From an uncultured Bacilli bacterium (GTDB lineage Bacteria; Bacillota_I; Bacilli_A; RF39; UBA660), in NCBI GenBank assembly GCA_934086185.1, contig CAKOHW010000009.1:1-41881 (forward strand): a DNA stretch of 41,881 nucleotides. The letters are read 5' to 3'. The notes under the pieces are model-generated. The model searched no databases and had not been told where the DNA came from. It saw only the letters and a program-made list of their open reading frames with translations. Every line of letters begins with the position of its first letter. Within the stretch, counting starts at the first letter, position 1. A program made the translations under genes and the position numbers. This document shows positions 32,374 to 39,969 of this stretch, in pieces.

Positions 32374-34258
32374 AATAATAAATAGATTAAATGTTCTAAT
32401 TAAAAGGGTAGAAGAAAGTGAATTTGAATTTAAAGATAAAATAGAATATTTATGTAAATTTAATCTTGATTGTTTAAATCTATCCCAAGAAAAAACATTA
32501 GATATTTTTAAAACAATGTATATTTTTACAAATACATATTCTTATGAAGAAGCTACAAATATATTTAATAAATTAGAATTTTATATAAATAGAATAAATT
32601 GTGAATTAGAAGTTGAATTAGGAATTTTATTAGAATATTTTTTTAAAAACGAAGATACTATCGATATAAATGATTTAAAAGTATCGGAAAGTGATTATAA
32701 AAGGCAATTAAAAGAATTCAAAAGTAATAAACTTCCAAAAGACTTAAAAAAAATATTTAAAGAATTATTTAACAAAGATAATAAAATAGATTTTGAAGCT
32801 TATAATTTATTTTTAGAACTTGCTAAAGATCCACTTAGTATACATGCTTTAGATTTATCTATAGTATTAGTAAGAATAAATGTTTTAAAAGAAGAATTTG
32901 ATTTTTATAAAAAAAATAAATTAAATAGAGATTATAAAGAATTAAAAGCTAAATTAAAAGTTTTACAAAATGTTTTAGATGAATTCAAAAATGAAAGAAA
33001 TTCTATGCTAGAACGTAAACGTAAATTTGAAAAAAATAAAACCAAAAAAATTAATATTATAAAAAAACTTAAAGAAGATTTAGAAAAAGAAAAACAAATA
33101 GATACATCTAAATTAGAAAGTATAATAGATGATATAGAATTATTTTGTAATTTAATAATTTATGAAAATGAATTTTATAATGATACATACGATACTGAAT
33201 CAAAAAGAAATAAATATTTAAAAGATAACTTAATAAATAGTAAAGAAAAATTATTAAAACAATATAAGTTCAATATTAACCCTAATAAAATATTAATAAG
33301 TGATGAAGAATTAAGTAATATTTTACCAAAAATAAATGATATAATTCCTAAAATAAAAGATTATACAAATATAACTATTTGTATAATAAATAATATATAT
33401 TATTTAGACTTAGATAAAATACTAGGTTTATTATTGAATAATCATATAACATTAGAATTTATATTAGATAATATAGATAAACTATCTAACAAATCTACAC
33501 TCGATAATTTTATTAATAACATAAATTTATTATTACAATATAATATAAATATAAAAAATATAATAAAATATGATGAAAGTATATTATTTTATCAAAATGA
33601 TAGCTTAAACAAATTATTAACTATTTATTCAAAATACTTTATAGATTTTAGTGGAGATTACACTAACTTTGAATTTTTAAAATATGATTTATCTTATATC
33701 ATAGATAAATTTATAGAAATAAAAGAGTACGATTTAATTAAAAATAATCCATCTTTAATAAATAAAGAATCTATAAATATTATAAATAGAATAATTATAT
33801 ATAAAAATTTAGGTAATAAAATAGTTAATGAACAAAATAAATTAAGAGGTAGTCTTAGAAAAGAAGAAAACTTTATTTTAACCGATAAAGAAATTAATGA
33901 AATAGTTATTCCAAATTATGAAGAATTAATGGATAAAGATATATTGTCTATGTTATCTAATTCTATAGATAATAATGATTTATCAATGAGTGATAAAAAT
34001 TCTATTTCAAATATATCAAATACTTTTGCTAATTTCTTAATATCTAACATATACTATGATTTTGATGGAATAATAGTATCCAAAAATAAAATAGAAAGAA
34101 ATATGAAAAAACTACTAAGTAGTAATTTAGTTGATAACCATTCATATAATGAATTATTATATTGTTCAATTCTATATAATTATCCTAAATTACTTACAGA
34201 AGAAAAAATTAATAAAATAAAAAGAATAGTCTTTTCTAACAAAATACTTATGAAATAG
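32366..34258 (+). CDS. Large coiled-coil/helical repeat protein of unknown function
   Basis: This 630-aa soluble protein has no membrane segment. Residues about 180-270 form a strongly charged coiled coil. The C-terminal half is a run of Leu/Ile/Asn-rich helices of about 30 residues each (for instance around LEFILDNIDKLSNKSTLDNFI), suggesting an alpha-solenoid. No catalytic motif is seen. ATG 32366 is chosen for its AGGTGA site. Tight coupling with the upstream gene suggests the two act together. Confidence 0.6.
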   Translation: MFEIINRLNVLIKRVEESEFEFKDKIEYLCKFNLDCLNLSQEKTLDIFKTMYIFTNTYSYEEATNIFNKLEFYINRINCELEVELGILLEYFFKNEDTIDINDLKVSESDYKRQLKEFKSNKLPKDLKKIFKELFNKDNKIDFEAYNLFLELAKDPLSIHALDLSIVLVRINVLKEEFDFYKKNKLNRDYKELKAKLKVLQNVLDEFKNERNSMLERKRKFEKNKTKKINIIKKLKEDLEKEKQIDTSKLESIIDDIELFCNLIIYENEFYNDTYDTESKRNKYLKDNLINSKEKLLKQYKFNINPNKILISDEELSNILPKINDIIPKIKDYTNITICIINNIYYLDLDKILGLLLNNHITLEFILDNIDKLSNKSTLDNFINNINLLLQYNINIKNIIKYDESILFYQNDSLNKLLTIYSKYFIDFSGDYTNFEFLKYDLSYIIDKFIEIKEYDLIKNNPSLINKESINIINRIIIYKNLGNKIVNEQNKLRGSLRKEENFILTDKEINEIVIPNYEELMDKDILSMLSNSIDNNDLSMSDKNSISNISNTFANFLISNIYYDFDGIIVSKNKIERNMKKLLSSNLVDNHSYNELLYCSILYNYPKLLTEEKINKIKRIVFSNKILMK

Positions 34259-34273
34259 ACTTATTCTTTTTAT
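34219..34273. terminator. Bidirectional terminator between convergent genes
   Basis: AAAAAGAATAGTC (34219-34231) pairs with GACTTATTCTTTTT (34258-34271), with one bulged T. A T-rich tail is present in both directions. The two genes overlap here by 11 nt. Confidence 0.65.
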
Positions 34274-34610
34274 TTATTCCTATCATAGAACCAAAGCATC
34301 CAGAAAATATAATAATAACATAATATAATAAAGAATTGATATTAATACTAACTTTAAATATAAAAGATAAAAGTAACATAAATAAAACTGATATAGTAGA
34401 TATTAAAATACCATTTAAATATCCCTTAGAATTACTATTAATTCCAGTTATAAAACCTATGACTAGCATAACTATAGAACTTATAATTATAATAATTACT
34501 CGATTTATATGTATATTAAATAAATTAAATATAGTAAGAATACCTGGTATTATAAGTAAAAATATAAAAAATATTATAAATGATTTTAAATATTTAAAAA
34601 GAATAGCCAT
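34248..34610 (-). CDS. TIGR04086-like four-helix membrane protein
   Basis: This 120-aa protein is made almost entirely of four membrane helices, with GFITGINSNSKGYLNGILIS between helices 2 and 3 and a final GCFGSMIGINKK. That Gly-rich pattern matches the YrzE/TIGR04086 family of Firmicutes, whose function is unknown. ATG 34610 has an AGGTGA site. The ribosome binding site and start codon lie in the loop of a strong hairpin (34596-34640). Confidence 0.7.
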   Translation of the reverse strand: MAILFKYLKSFIIFFIFLLIIPGILTIFNLFNIHINRVIIIIISSIVMLVIGFITGINSNSKGYLNGILISTISVLFMLLLSFIFKVSININSLLYYVIIIFSGCFGSMIGINKKNKSIS

Positions 34611-34640
34611 TATTATCACCTAATAAATACTATTCTTTTT
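34596..34640 (-). promoter_or_regulatory. Hairpin enclosing a ribosome binding site and start codon
   Basis: AAAAAGAATAG and CTATTCTTTTT (11 bp, perfect) flank a 23-nt loop that holds AGGTGA and the ATG of the membrane protein gene. On the minus strand it could terminate part of the transcripts coming from 34991 or modulate translation. Confidence 0.5.
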
Positions 34641-34643
34641 ATT

Positions 34644-34991
34644 TTATTTTATAACCATATTTGCTACTTTACTATAACTTCTAAGTAAAGGGCCACTTCC
34701 TAACTTAGTTCCTCCAAAATATCTGATAACAACTATTAAATGATTATTTAAATTATTTCTTTCAAGTACATTTAAAAGTGGAGTACCACATGTTCCACTA
34801 GGTTCTTTATCATCTGTTTTTTTAGCTATATTATTAAATTTATATGCATATGGAAAATGTTTAGCTTTCTTATGTTCTACCTTTAAATTATTTAGTATAA
34901 CTTTTACTTCCTCTATATTATCTATTTCATATAATAAACTAATAAATTTACTTTTTTTAATTTCTAAGTCACCACTACTAATAAGCTTCAT
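34644..34991 (-). CDS. IMPACT/YigZ-family protein, N-terminal domain only
   Basis: This 115-aa protein contains the IMPACT-family core: KKSKFI near the start, AKHFPYAYKF, DDKEPSGTCGTPLLN and VIRYFGGTKLGSGPLLRSYS. Usual bacterial YigZ/YvyE is about 210 aa with a second C-terminal domain, which is absent here. The function of the family is uncertain (translation-related in eukaryotic relatives). ATG 34991 follows AGGTGA. Confidence 0.85.
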   Translation of the reverse strand: MKLISSGDLEIKKSKFISLLYEIDNIEEVKVILNNLKVEHKKAKHFPYAYKFNNIAKKTDDKEPSGTCGTPLLNVLERNNLNNHLIVVIRYFGGTKLGSGPLLRSYSKVANMVIK

Positions 34992-35003
34992 AATATCACC
35001 TAT

Positions 35004-35053
35004 AAAATAATATATCATAAATGCTTGTCAAAATAAAAAAAATATAATAAAAT
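35004..35053. promoter_or_regulatory. Divergent overlapping promoters
   Basis: On the plus strand TTGTCA (35025-35030), 17 nt and TAAAAT (35048-35053) drive the T-box operon. On the minus strand TTGACA (35026-35031), 16 nt and TATTTT (35004-35009) drive the IMPACT-family gene. Both -35 elements occupy the same bases, so the two promoters should compete. Confidence 0.6.
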
Positions 35054-35059
35054 ATTAAT

Positions 35060-35165
35060 ATATTAAGTGATGACGAATGTGGAAAATTCTGAGCTATATA
35101 AAAAAAGAGACCAAAGTAGGGTGGAACAGCGACTATTTGCCCCTATGATTAAGTCTCTTTTTTTG
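35060..35165 (+). promoter_or_regulatory. T-box leader (glycine), atypical
   Basis: The T-box core AGGGTGGAACAGCG is present. The antiterminator folds perfectly: TAGGG (35117-35121) with CCCTA (35141-35145), the 7-nt bulge TGGAACA that binds the tRNA acceptor end, and GCGA/TTGC. It controls a gene pair ending in glyS, so tRNA-Gly is the expected ligand; a GGA triplet at 35081-35083 is a possible specifier. Oddly, the terminator stem (35101-35111 with 35153-35163, then T residues) encloses the antiterminator instead of competing with it, and no more than about 45 nt is left for Stem I. Confidence 0.75.
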
Positions 35166-35188
35166 AATTAATTAGGAGGATGAAAAAG

Positions 35189-35770
35189 ATGAAAGTTTTT
35201 ATAGCAAGTTCAGCTAATGAAATGATAGATGAAAAATATATAACTTTGGCTAGTAATATATCATTAATATTTGCAAAAAGAAATTTTGATTTAATGTTTG
35301 GTGCTGCTAATTATTCTATGATGGGAGCATGCTATAGGACATTTATTAAATATAATAGAACTGTTTATGCTTGTACAGTACCTAAATATATAAAGGATTT
35401 TAAAAAATTAAAAAAAGCAAGATGTATAAAAGCATCTGATACTCTAAGTAGATTTAGAAAACTATATAGTAAAAGTGATTTTATAGTAATTTTACCAGGA
35501 GGTATAGGATCTTTAGCAGAATTTAGTAGTGCTGTTGAAGAATATAGAGCAAGTGGTGGAGATAAAAGAATAATATTATTTAACTATGATGGATATTATA
35601 ATGGTTTAATTACATGGATGAAAGAAAATATTGAAACAGGTTTCTTTGTTGATGATTTATCAGATTGTTATGATATAGTAAGTGATATTAATGAATTAGA
35701 AAATATTGTAGATAATTATAGAAGAAATCATAATTTGAAAAAAAGGATTGAAAGAAAAGGTGATATTTAA
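35189..35770 (+). CDS. LOG-family nucleotide phosphoribohydrolase-like protein
   Basis: This protein has the LOG/TIGR00730 Rossmann fold with VFIASSAN at the start, LMFGAANYSMMG, and the PGGIGSLAEF motif (canonical PGGxGTxxE). Characterised family members cleave nucleoside monophosphates such as cytokinin riboside 5'-monophosphate. The second ATG (35189) is chosen because AGGAGG lies 9 nt upstream; the first ATG touches the ribosome binding site. It sits between a glycine T-box and glyS, an unusual place for a LOG gene. Confidence 0.8.
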   Translation: MKVFIASSANEMIDEKYITLASNISLIFAKRNFDLMFGAANYSMMGACYRTFIKYNRTVYACTVPKYIKDFKKLKKARCIKASDTLSRFRKLYSKSDFIVILPGGIGSLAEFSSAVEEYRASGGDKRIILFNYDGYYNGLITWMKENIETGFFVDDLSDCYDIVSDINELENIVDNYRRNHNLKKRIERKGDI

Positions 35771-35771
35771 A

Positions 35772-37142
35772 ATGAAAATGGAAGACATAGTTAATTATTC
35801 AAAACAATATGGATTTATATTTCAAGGAAGTGAAATATATGGAGGATTATCAAATACTTGGGATTACGGTCCTTTAGGAAAAGAATTAAAAGAAAATCTA
35901 AGACGTGCTTGGTGGAAAAAGTTTATACAAGAAAATCCATATAATTACGGATTAGATGCTGCTATTTTAATGAATCCAAATGTATGGGTTGCAAGTGGAC
36001 ATGTAACTAGCTTTGCAGATCCATTAATGGATTGTAAAAAATGTAAATCTAGATATAGAGCAGATAAATTAGTTGAAGATTTTACTAATGGTAAAGAAAC
36101 TGGAGATGGATGGGATAATAAAAAATTAGAAAGTTTTATTAAAGATAATAATATTGTTTGTCCTAAATGTGGTAGTAATGACTTTACTGATATTAGAAAA
36201 TTTAATTTATTATTTGAAACACATATCGGTGTTACAGACGATTCAAAAAGTATATGTTATTTAAGAGGAGAAACAGCACAAGGTATTTTTACAAATTTCT
36301 TAAATGTACAAAGAAGTATGAGATTAAAATTACCATTTGGAATTGGACAAACTGGTAAAAGTTTTAGAAATGAAATAACTCCAGGAAACTTTATATTTAG
36401 AACTAGAGAATTCGAACAAATGGAATTAGAATTTTTCTGTAAACCAGGAACAGACTTAGAATGGTTTGGATATTATAAAAATTATTGTATGGACTTTTTA
36501 AAAAGTTTAGGAATAAAAAAAGATAATTTAAGATTTAGAGATCATAAAAAAGAAGAATTATCATTTTATAGTAAAGCAACTACTGATATAGAATATTTAT
36601 TCCCAATGGGATGGGGAGAATTATGGGGTATAGCAGATAGAACAGATTATGATTTATCAGTTCATATGGAACACTCAAAACAAGATTTAAGATATTTAGA
36701 TCCAGAAACTAATGAAAAATATATTCCATATGTTGTAGAACCAAGTTTAGGATTAGATAGATTATTCTTAACTGTATTATGTGATGCAATGGATAAAGAA
36801 AAATTAGATAATAATGATACTAGAGAAATATTAAGACTAAAACCATTCTTATCTCCAATTAAAGCAACTATATTACCACTTATGAAAAAATATCATTCAG
36901 AAAAAGCAATGGAAGTTTATTCTAAATTATGTAGTGAATTCTATGTAACTTATGATGATGCAGGTAGTATAGGTAAAAGATATAGAAGATGCGATGCAGT
37001 TGGTACTCCATTTGCAATAACAATAGATGATGAAACATTAGAAACTAACCTAGTAACAGTACGTGATAGAGATACTATGGAACAAGTAAAAATAAATATA
37101 AATGATTTAAAAAATTATATTAATGAAAGAATTAAATTTTAA
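35772..37142 (+). CDS. glyS: Glycyl-tRNA synthetase, single-chain dimeric type
   Basis: This class II synthetase of the eukaryote/archaea-like alpha2 type (as in Mollicutes and many Bacilli) is 456 aa. It has QGSEIYGGLSNTWDYGPLG, CPKCGS, YLRGETAQGIFTNF, FRNEITPGNFIFRTREFEQMELEFF and EPSLGLDRL in order, and a C-terminal anticodon-binding domain. ATG 35772 is preferred because AGGTGA lies 8 nt ahead. It starts 1 nt after the LOG gene and is controlled by the T-box. Confidence 0.95.
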   Translation: MKMEDIVNYSKQYGFIFQGSEIYGGLSNTWDYGPLGKELKENLRRAWWKKFIQENPYNYGLDAAILMNPNVWVASGHVTSFADPLMDCKKCKSRYRADKLVEDFTNGKETGDGWDNKKLESFIKDNNIVCPKCGSNDFTDIRKFNLLFETHIGVTDDSKSICYLRGETAQGIFTNFLNVQRSMRLKLPFGIGQTGKSFRNEITPGNFIFRTREFEQMELEFFCKPGTDLEWFGYYKNYCMDFLKSLGIKKDNLRFRDHKKEELSFYSKATTDIEYLFPMGWGELWGIADRTDYDLSVHMEHSKQDLRYLDPETNEKYIPYVVEPSLGLDRLFLTVLCDAMDKEKLDNNDTREILRLKPFLSPIKATILPLMKKYHSEKAMEVYSKLCSEFYVTYDDAGSIGKRYRRCDAVGTPFAITIDDETLETNLVTVRDRDTMEQVKININDLKNYINERIKF

Positions 37143-37151
37143 TTCTTTTAT

Positions 37152-37227
37152 TGCCCAGTAGCCAAGTGGTAAGGCAGTGGACTCTGACTCCATGATTTCG
37201 TTGGTTCGAACCCAACCTGGGCAGCCA
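37152..37227 (+). tRNA. tRNA-Gln (anticodon CTG)
   Basis: Acceptor TGCCCAG pairs with CTGGGCA, with discriminator G and encoded CCA. The anticodon loop is CTCTGAC and the T arm GTTGG-TTCGAAC-CCAAC. The U1-A72 pair and G73 are tRNA-Gln identity features. Confidence 0.95.
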
Positions 37228-37230
37228 TAT

Positions 37231-37306
37231 GCTAAATTAGCTCAATTGGTAGAGCAACTGAATCGTAATCAGTAGGTTGCGGGTTCAATTCCTGCATTTA
37301 GCACCA
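37231..37306 (+). tRNA. tRNA-Thr (anticodon CGT)
   Basis: Acceptor GCTAAAT pairs with ATTTAGC, with discriminator A and encoded CCA. The anticodon stem ACTGA/TCAGT carries the loop ATCGTAA. Confidence 0.95.
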
Positions 37307-37307
37307 T

Positions 37308-37381
37308 GCCCTTTTAGTTAAGTGGTATAACATAACCATGGTAAGGTTAAATGGTAAGTTCGATTCTTACAAAGGGCACCA
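37308..37381 (+). tRNA. tRNA-Thr (anticodon GGT)
   Basis: Acceptor GCCCTTT pairs with AAAGGGC, with discriminator A and encoded CCA. The anticodon stem TAACC/GGTTA carries the loop ATGGTAA. It starts 1 nt after the preceding CCA. Confidence 0.93.
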
Positions 37382-37426
37382 GTAGGCAATCTGTCCGAAC
37401 TTTTATAGTTTAGACTTAAATAAATG

Positions 37427-37457
37427 TATCAACTTCTAATGAAGTTGGTATTTTTTT
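37427..37457 (+). terminator. Terminator of the tRNA cluster
   Basis: A 10-bp stem with core CAACTTC/GAAGTTG and loop TAAT is followed by seven T. The GC-richer piece at 37382-37400 before it matches nothing I recognise. Confidence 0.85.
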
Positions 37458-37486
37458 AGTTTAAGTAAAGGAGATGGATTGTTAAA

Positions 37487-37762
37487 ATGGTAAATATCAC
37501 AAAGAAAGAGTTAATAATTGAGAGTGAATTAAAAAACAAAATAGAATTTATATGTAGTTTTTGTAATACTATTCCTATTATCATTAATGGTAATATTAGA
37601 AAGATTAATAAAACAAATTTGAACTATATCGAGCCACATAGAATAATTATTAAAGGTATTACATTTCTTGCATTCAATTATTCTAATGAAATATTTGTTG
37701 AAAATTTATCTCATAAAATAAAAATATCGGATTTAGAAACCTTTATAAAACCAATAAAGTAA
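37487..37762 (+). CDS. Small unknown protein near the element boundary
   Basis: This 91-aa basic, Ile/Asn-rich protein has no membrane helix or recognised motif; two Cys occur in ICSFCN. AAGGAG lies upstream with long spacing (about 14 nt). It may be the last chromosomal gene or the first of the mobile element. Confidence 0.5.
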   Translation: MVNITKKELIIESELKNKIEFICSFCNTIPIIINGNIRKINKTNLNYIEPHRIIIKGITFLAFNYSNEIFVENLSHKIKISDLETFIKPIK

Positions 37763-37819
37763 AATAATAAATTATACCAACTTCTTTAAATATAAGCCCT
37801 ATTTGGCTTAAAATAGGCA

Positions 37820-37861
37820 AATAATAGCAAAAATGTTGTGAATAATAGCAAATATGTCTTG
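37820..37861. repeat. Two 21-bp tandem direct repeats upstream of the recombinase promoter
   Basis: AATAATAGCAAAAATGT and AATAATAGCAAATATGT are repeated with a 21-bp period, ending at the -35 box. Two helical turns of spacing put both copies on the same DNA face, as for a regulator or iteron site. Confidence 0.6.
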
Positions 37862-37886
37862 ACTTTAAATAAAAAATATTTATAAT
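37859..37886 (+). promoter_or_regulatory. Promoter of the recombinase
   Basis: TTGACT (37859-37864), a 16-nt spacer and TATAAT (37881-37886). Confidence 0.75.
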
Positions 37887-37928
37887 AAATGGTAATTAAT
37901 TTGTTTCGTGTATTGGGGGTTGATATAT

Positions 37929-37997
37929 ATGAAACAAATAAAATTTAAGTATAACATAAACAAGATTATTATAAGAGGTGTCAAAGGCATAATTTGA
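37929..37997 (+). CDS. 22-aa leader peptide
   Basis: The frame MKQIKFKYNINKIIIRGVK plus three residues starts 9 nt after GGGGG and ends with TGA in the loop of the following terminator hairpin. It is rich in Ile and Lys. A ribosome on it would disrupt the 5' arm of the hairpin, the arrangement of translational attenuators. Confidence 0.6.
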   Translation: MKQIKFKYNINKIIIRGVKGII

Positions 37998-38023
37998 TTA
38001 AGTGTCTTTGTCACCTCTTTTTT
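37973..38023 (+). terminator. Attenuator hairpin before the recombinase
   Basis: AAGAGGTG-t-CAAAGGCA pairs with TGTCTTTG-t-CACCTCTT (16 bp, one mismatch) with a 13-nt loop, and is followed by T residues. It overlaps the leader peptide frame and lies between the promoter and the recombinase gene. Confidence 0.85.
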
Positions 38024-38057
38024 GATGAAGAATAAGAAGAAAGGAAATGATTTATTA

Positions 38058-39938
38058 ATGAGTGAAGAAAAGAAAATTGCAGGTATTTATATAAGAGTAA
38101 GTACCGAAGATCAAGCACGAGAAGGATTTAGTTTACCAGAACAAGAGAAAAGACTTCGTGCTATGTGTGAGTTTAAAGGTTATGAAATTTATAAAATATA
38201 TAAAGATGCTGGAATAAGTGCTAAAACCGGAAATCATAGACCTGCTTTTGAAGAATTAAAAGAAGATATTAGAAAGAAAAAATGTAATACTATTGTAGTA
38301 TTAAAATTAGATAGACTAACAAGAAGTGTTTATGATATGGAAGATATAATGAAATTTTTAGATGAAAAGAATGCCTACCTAGATTGTGCAAATGATGATA
38401 TAAATACAACAAATGCAAATGGAAGAATGGTTGCAAGACTTTTAACTACGGTATCACAAAATGAAATAGAAAGAACAAGTGAAAGAACTAAAATCGGTTT
38501 AGCTGGAGCAATTAAAGTTGGAAATATTCCAAATAAAGCCCCTTTTGGTTATAAAAGAAATAATAAAAAACTTGTCCCAGATCCACTTACAAAAGACCAA
38601 GTAATAAGAATATTTAATTTATATTACGAGGGAAATTCCTACCAAACTATTGCTAACATTTATAATGATGAAAAAGTATTTGGAAAAACAAATTGGTGTG
38701 ATAGTACAATTTTAAAAATATTAACAAATGAAATTTATAAGGGAGATTTTGTACACGGAAGAAAAACAAATAATCCAACATATTATTCAAATGTAGTCGA
38801 GCCACTTGTATCGAAAGAATTATGGGAGGAATGCCAAGTGCAAAAAAGAAAAAATTCAAGAAATTATAAACGAGATAAAGAATATTTATTTTTACAAAAA
38901 TTAAGGTGTCCTAAATGTAATAGAATATTAGGTGGTAATGCAACAAGAAAGAAAAATGGAAAAGTTTATTACTATTATCAATGTAATAATTGTAAAATAA
39001 CAATTAAAGAACCTAAAATAGAAGAAACAATTAAAACAATACTAGGAGATATTTTAGAATATGATAATGTTGTAAATGAATTTTTTTTACCAGTATTAAA
39101 ATCAAAAGTAGAAGATCCAAAAGAAGAATTAGGTAAAGAATTAAAAAGTTTAAATACTAAAAAAGAAAGAATTAAAAAAGCATATATAGATTCATTATTT
39201 ACAGAAAAAGAATTTAAAGAAGAAACAAAAATAATTGAAGAACAAATTGAACTTATTAACTCAAAATTATTAGAAAATGAACAAACAGAACAATTAAACT
39301 TTACTGTCAGTGATATTTTACTTAAAAGAGATATGGACTTTATCAATAAAGTAAAATTACCAATTAGTTATTATGCTTTTAATGATAACTGGGATTTATT
39401 AGATAGAGATATAAAAGCAGATATAATTATGCGATATGTAGATGATATTGAACTTGAAATGATAAATAATACATACGAAATAAAACAAGTTAATTTTAGA
39501 TCAACATTTTATAGTGATTTTGAAGAATTATATAAGCAAGGTTATATTGATAGAAAACGACCATTTACTTATGATTTTAATGGAATATGCGTTGATAGTG
39601 AAGTTAGGTATAGTGAGTATTTACCCATTAAAGAAGTTATGCAACATTTTTATAGATTAAATGAATGTTATGAAGTTAATTTTTATAAAGGGACTTTATA
39701 CAAAGAAACTAGAAAACTAGATATTGGACCACTTCTTAAAAATGAAGTTCCAATAAGAGTATTCCCATTACAAGCAAATGATAATGGAAATAAAGACTGG
39801 GTATCAATGGGAATGTTTGCTACTAAAAATAATCCTAATGATATAAAAGTAAATATTAGAGATTTATTTGAAGTAATACCAGATAATGTTACGGAAGAAG
39901 ATTTTTTAAATAATGATGAAAATTCTAGTCAAGAATAA
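38058..39938 (+). CDS. Large serine recombinase
   Basis: This site-specific integrase/excisionase begins IAGIYIRVSTEDQ with the catalytic Ser15. The resolvase domain (to about residue 145) keeps the LDRLTRS motif. A recombinase domain follows (PFGYKRN to NEIYKGDF), then a zinc ribbon (CPKC and CNNC) and a long coiled coil (about 330-410). The C-terminal extension of roughly 130 residues is not recognised. Total length is about 626 aa. Frames starting at 38022 would begin in the attenuator T-tract, so ATG 38058 is chosen, though the AAGGA site is a little far. It likely moves the element that includes the relaxase gene. Confidence 0.9.
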   Translation: MSEEKKIAGIYIRVSTEDQAREGFSLPEQEKRLRAMCEFKGYEIYKIYKDAGISAKTGNHRPAFEELKEDIRKKKCNTIVVLKLDRLTRSVYDMEDIMKFLDEKNAYLDCANDDINTTNANGRMVARLLTTVSQNEIERTSERTKIGLAGAIKVGNIPNKAPFGYKRNNKKLVPDPLTKDQVIRIFNLYYEGNSYQTIANIYNDEKVFGKTNWCDSTILKILTNEIYKGDFVHGRKTNNPTYYSNVVEPLVSKELWEECQVQKRKNSRNYKRDKEYLFLQKLRCPKCNRILGGNATRKKNGKVYYYYQCNNCKITIKEPKIEETIKTILGDILEYDNVVNEFFLPVLKSKVEDPKEELGKELKSLNTKKERIKKAYIDSLFTEKEFKEETKIIEEQIELINSKLLENEQTEQLNFTVSDILLKRDMDFINKVKLPISYYAFNDNWDLLDRDIKADIIMRYVDDIELEMINNTYEIKQVNFRSTFYSDFEELYKQGYIDRKRPFTYDFNGICVDSEVRYSEYLPIKEVMQHFYRLNECYEVNFYKGTLYKETRKLDIGPLLKNEVPIRVFPLQANDNGNKDWVSMGMFATKNNPNDIKVNIRDLFEVIPDNVTEEDFLNNDENSSQE

Positions 39939-39969
39939 ATTTATTTACTTGCGAAGTTCTTGACTAGAA
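39923..39969. repeat. 13-bp inverted repeat at the 3' end of the recombinase gene
   Basis: TTCTAGTCAAGAA and TTCTTGACTAGAA flank 21 nt and span the stop codon. No T run follows, so it is not a standard terminator. A recombination or att-related site is possible. Confidence 0.6.
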
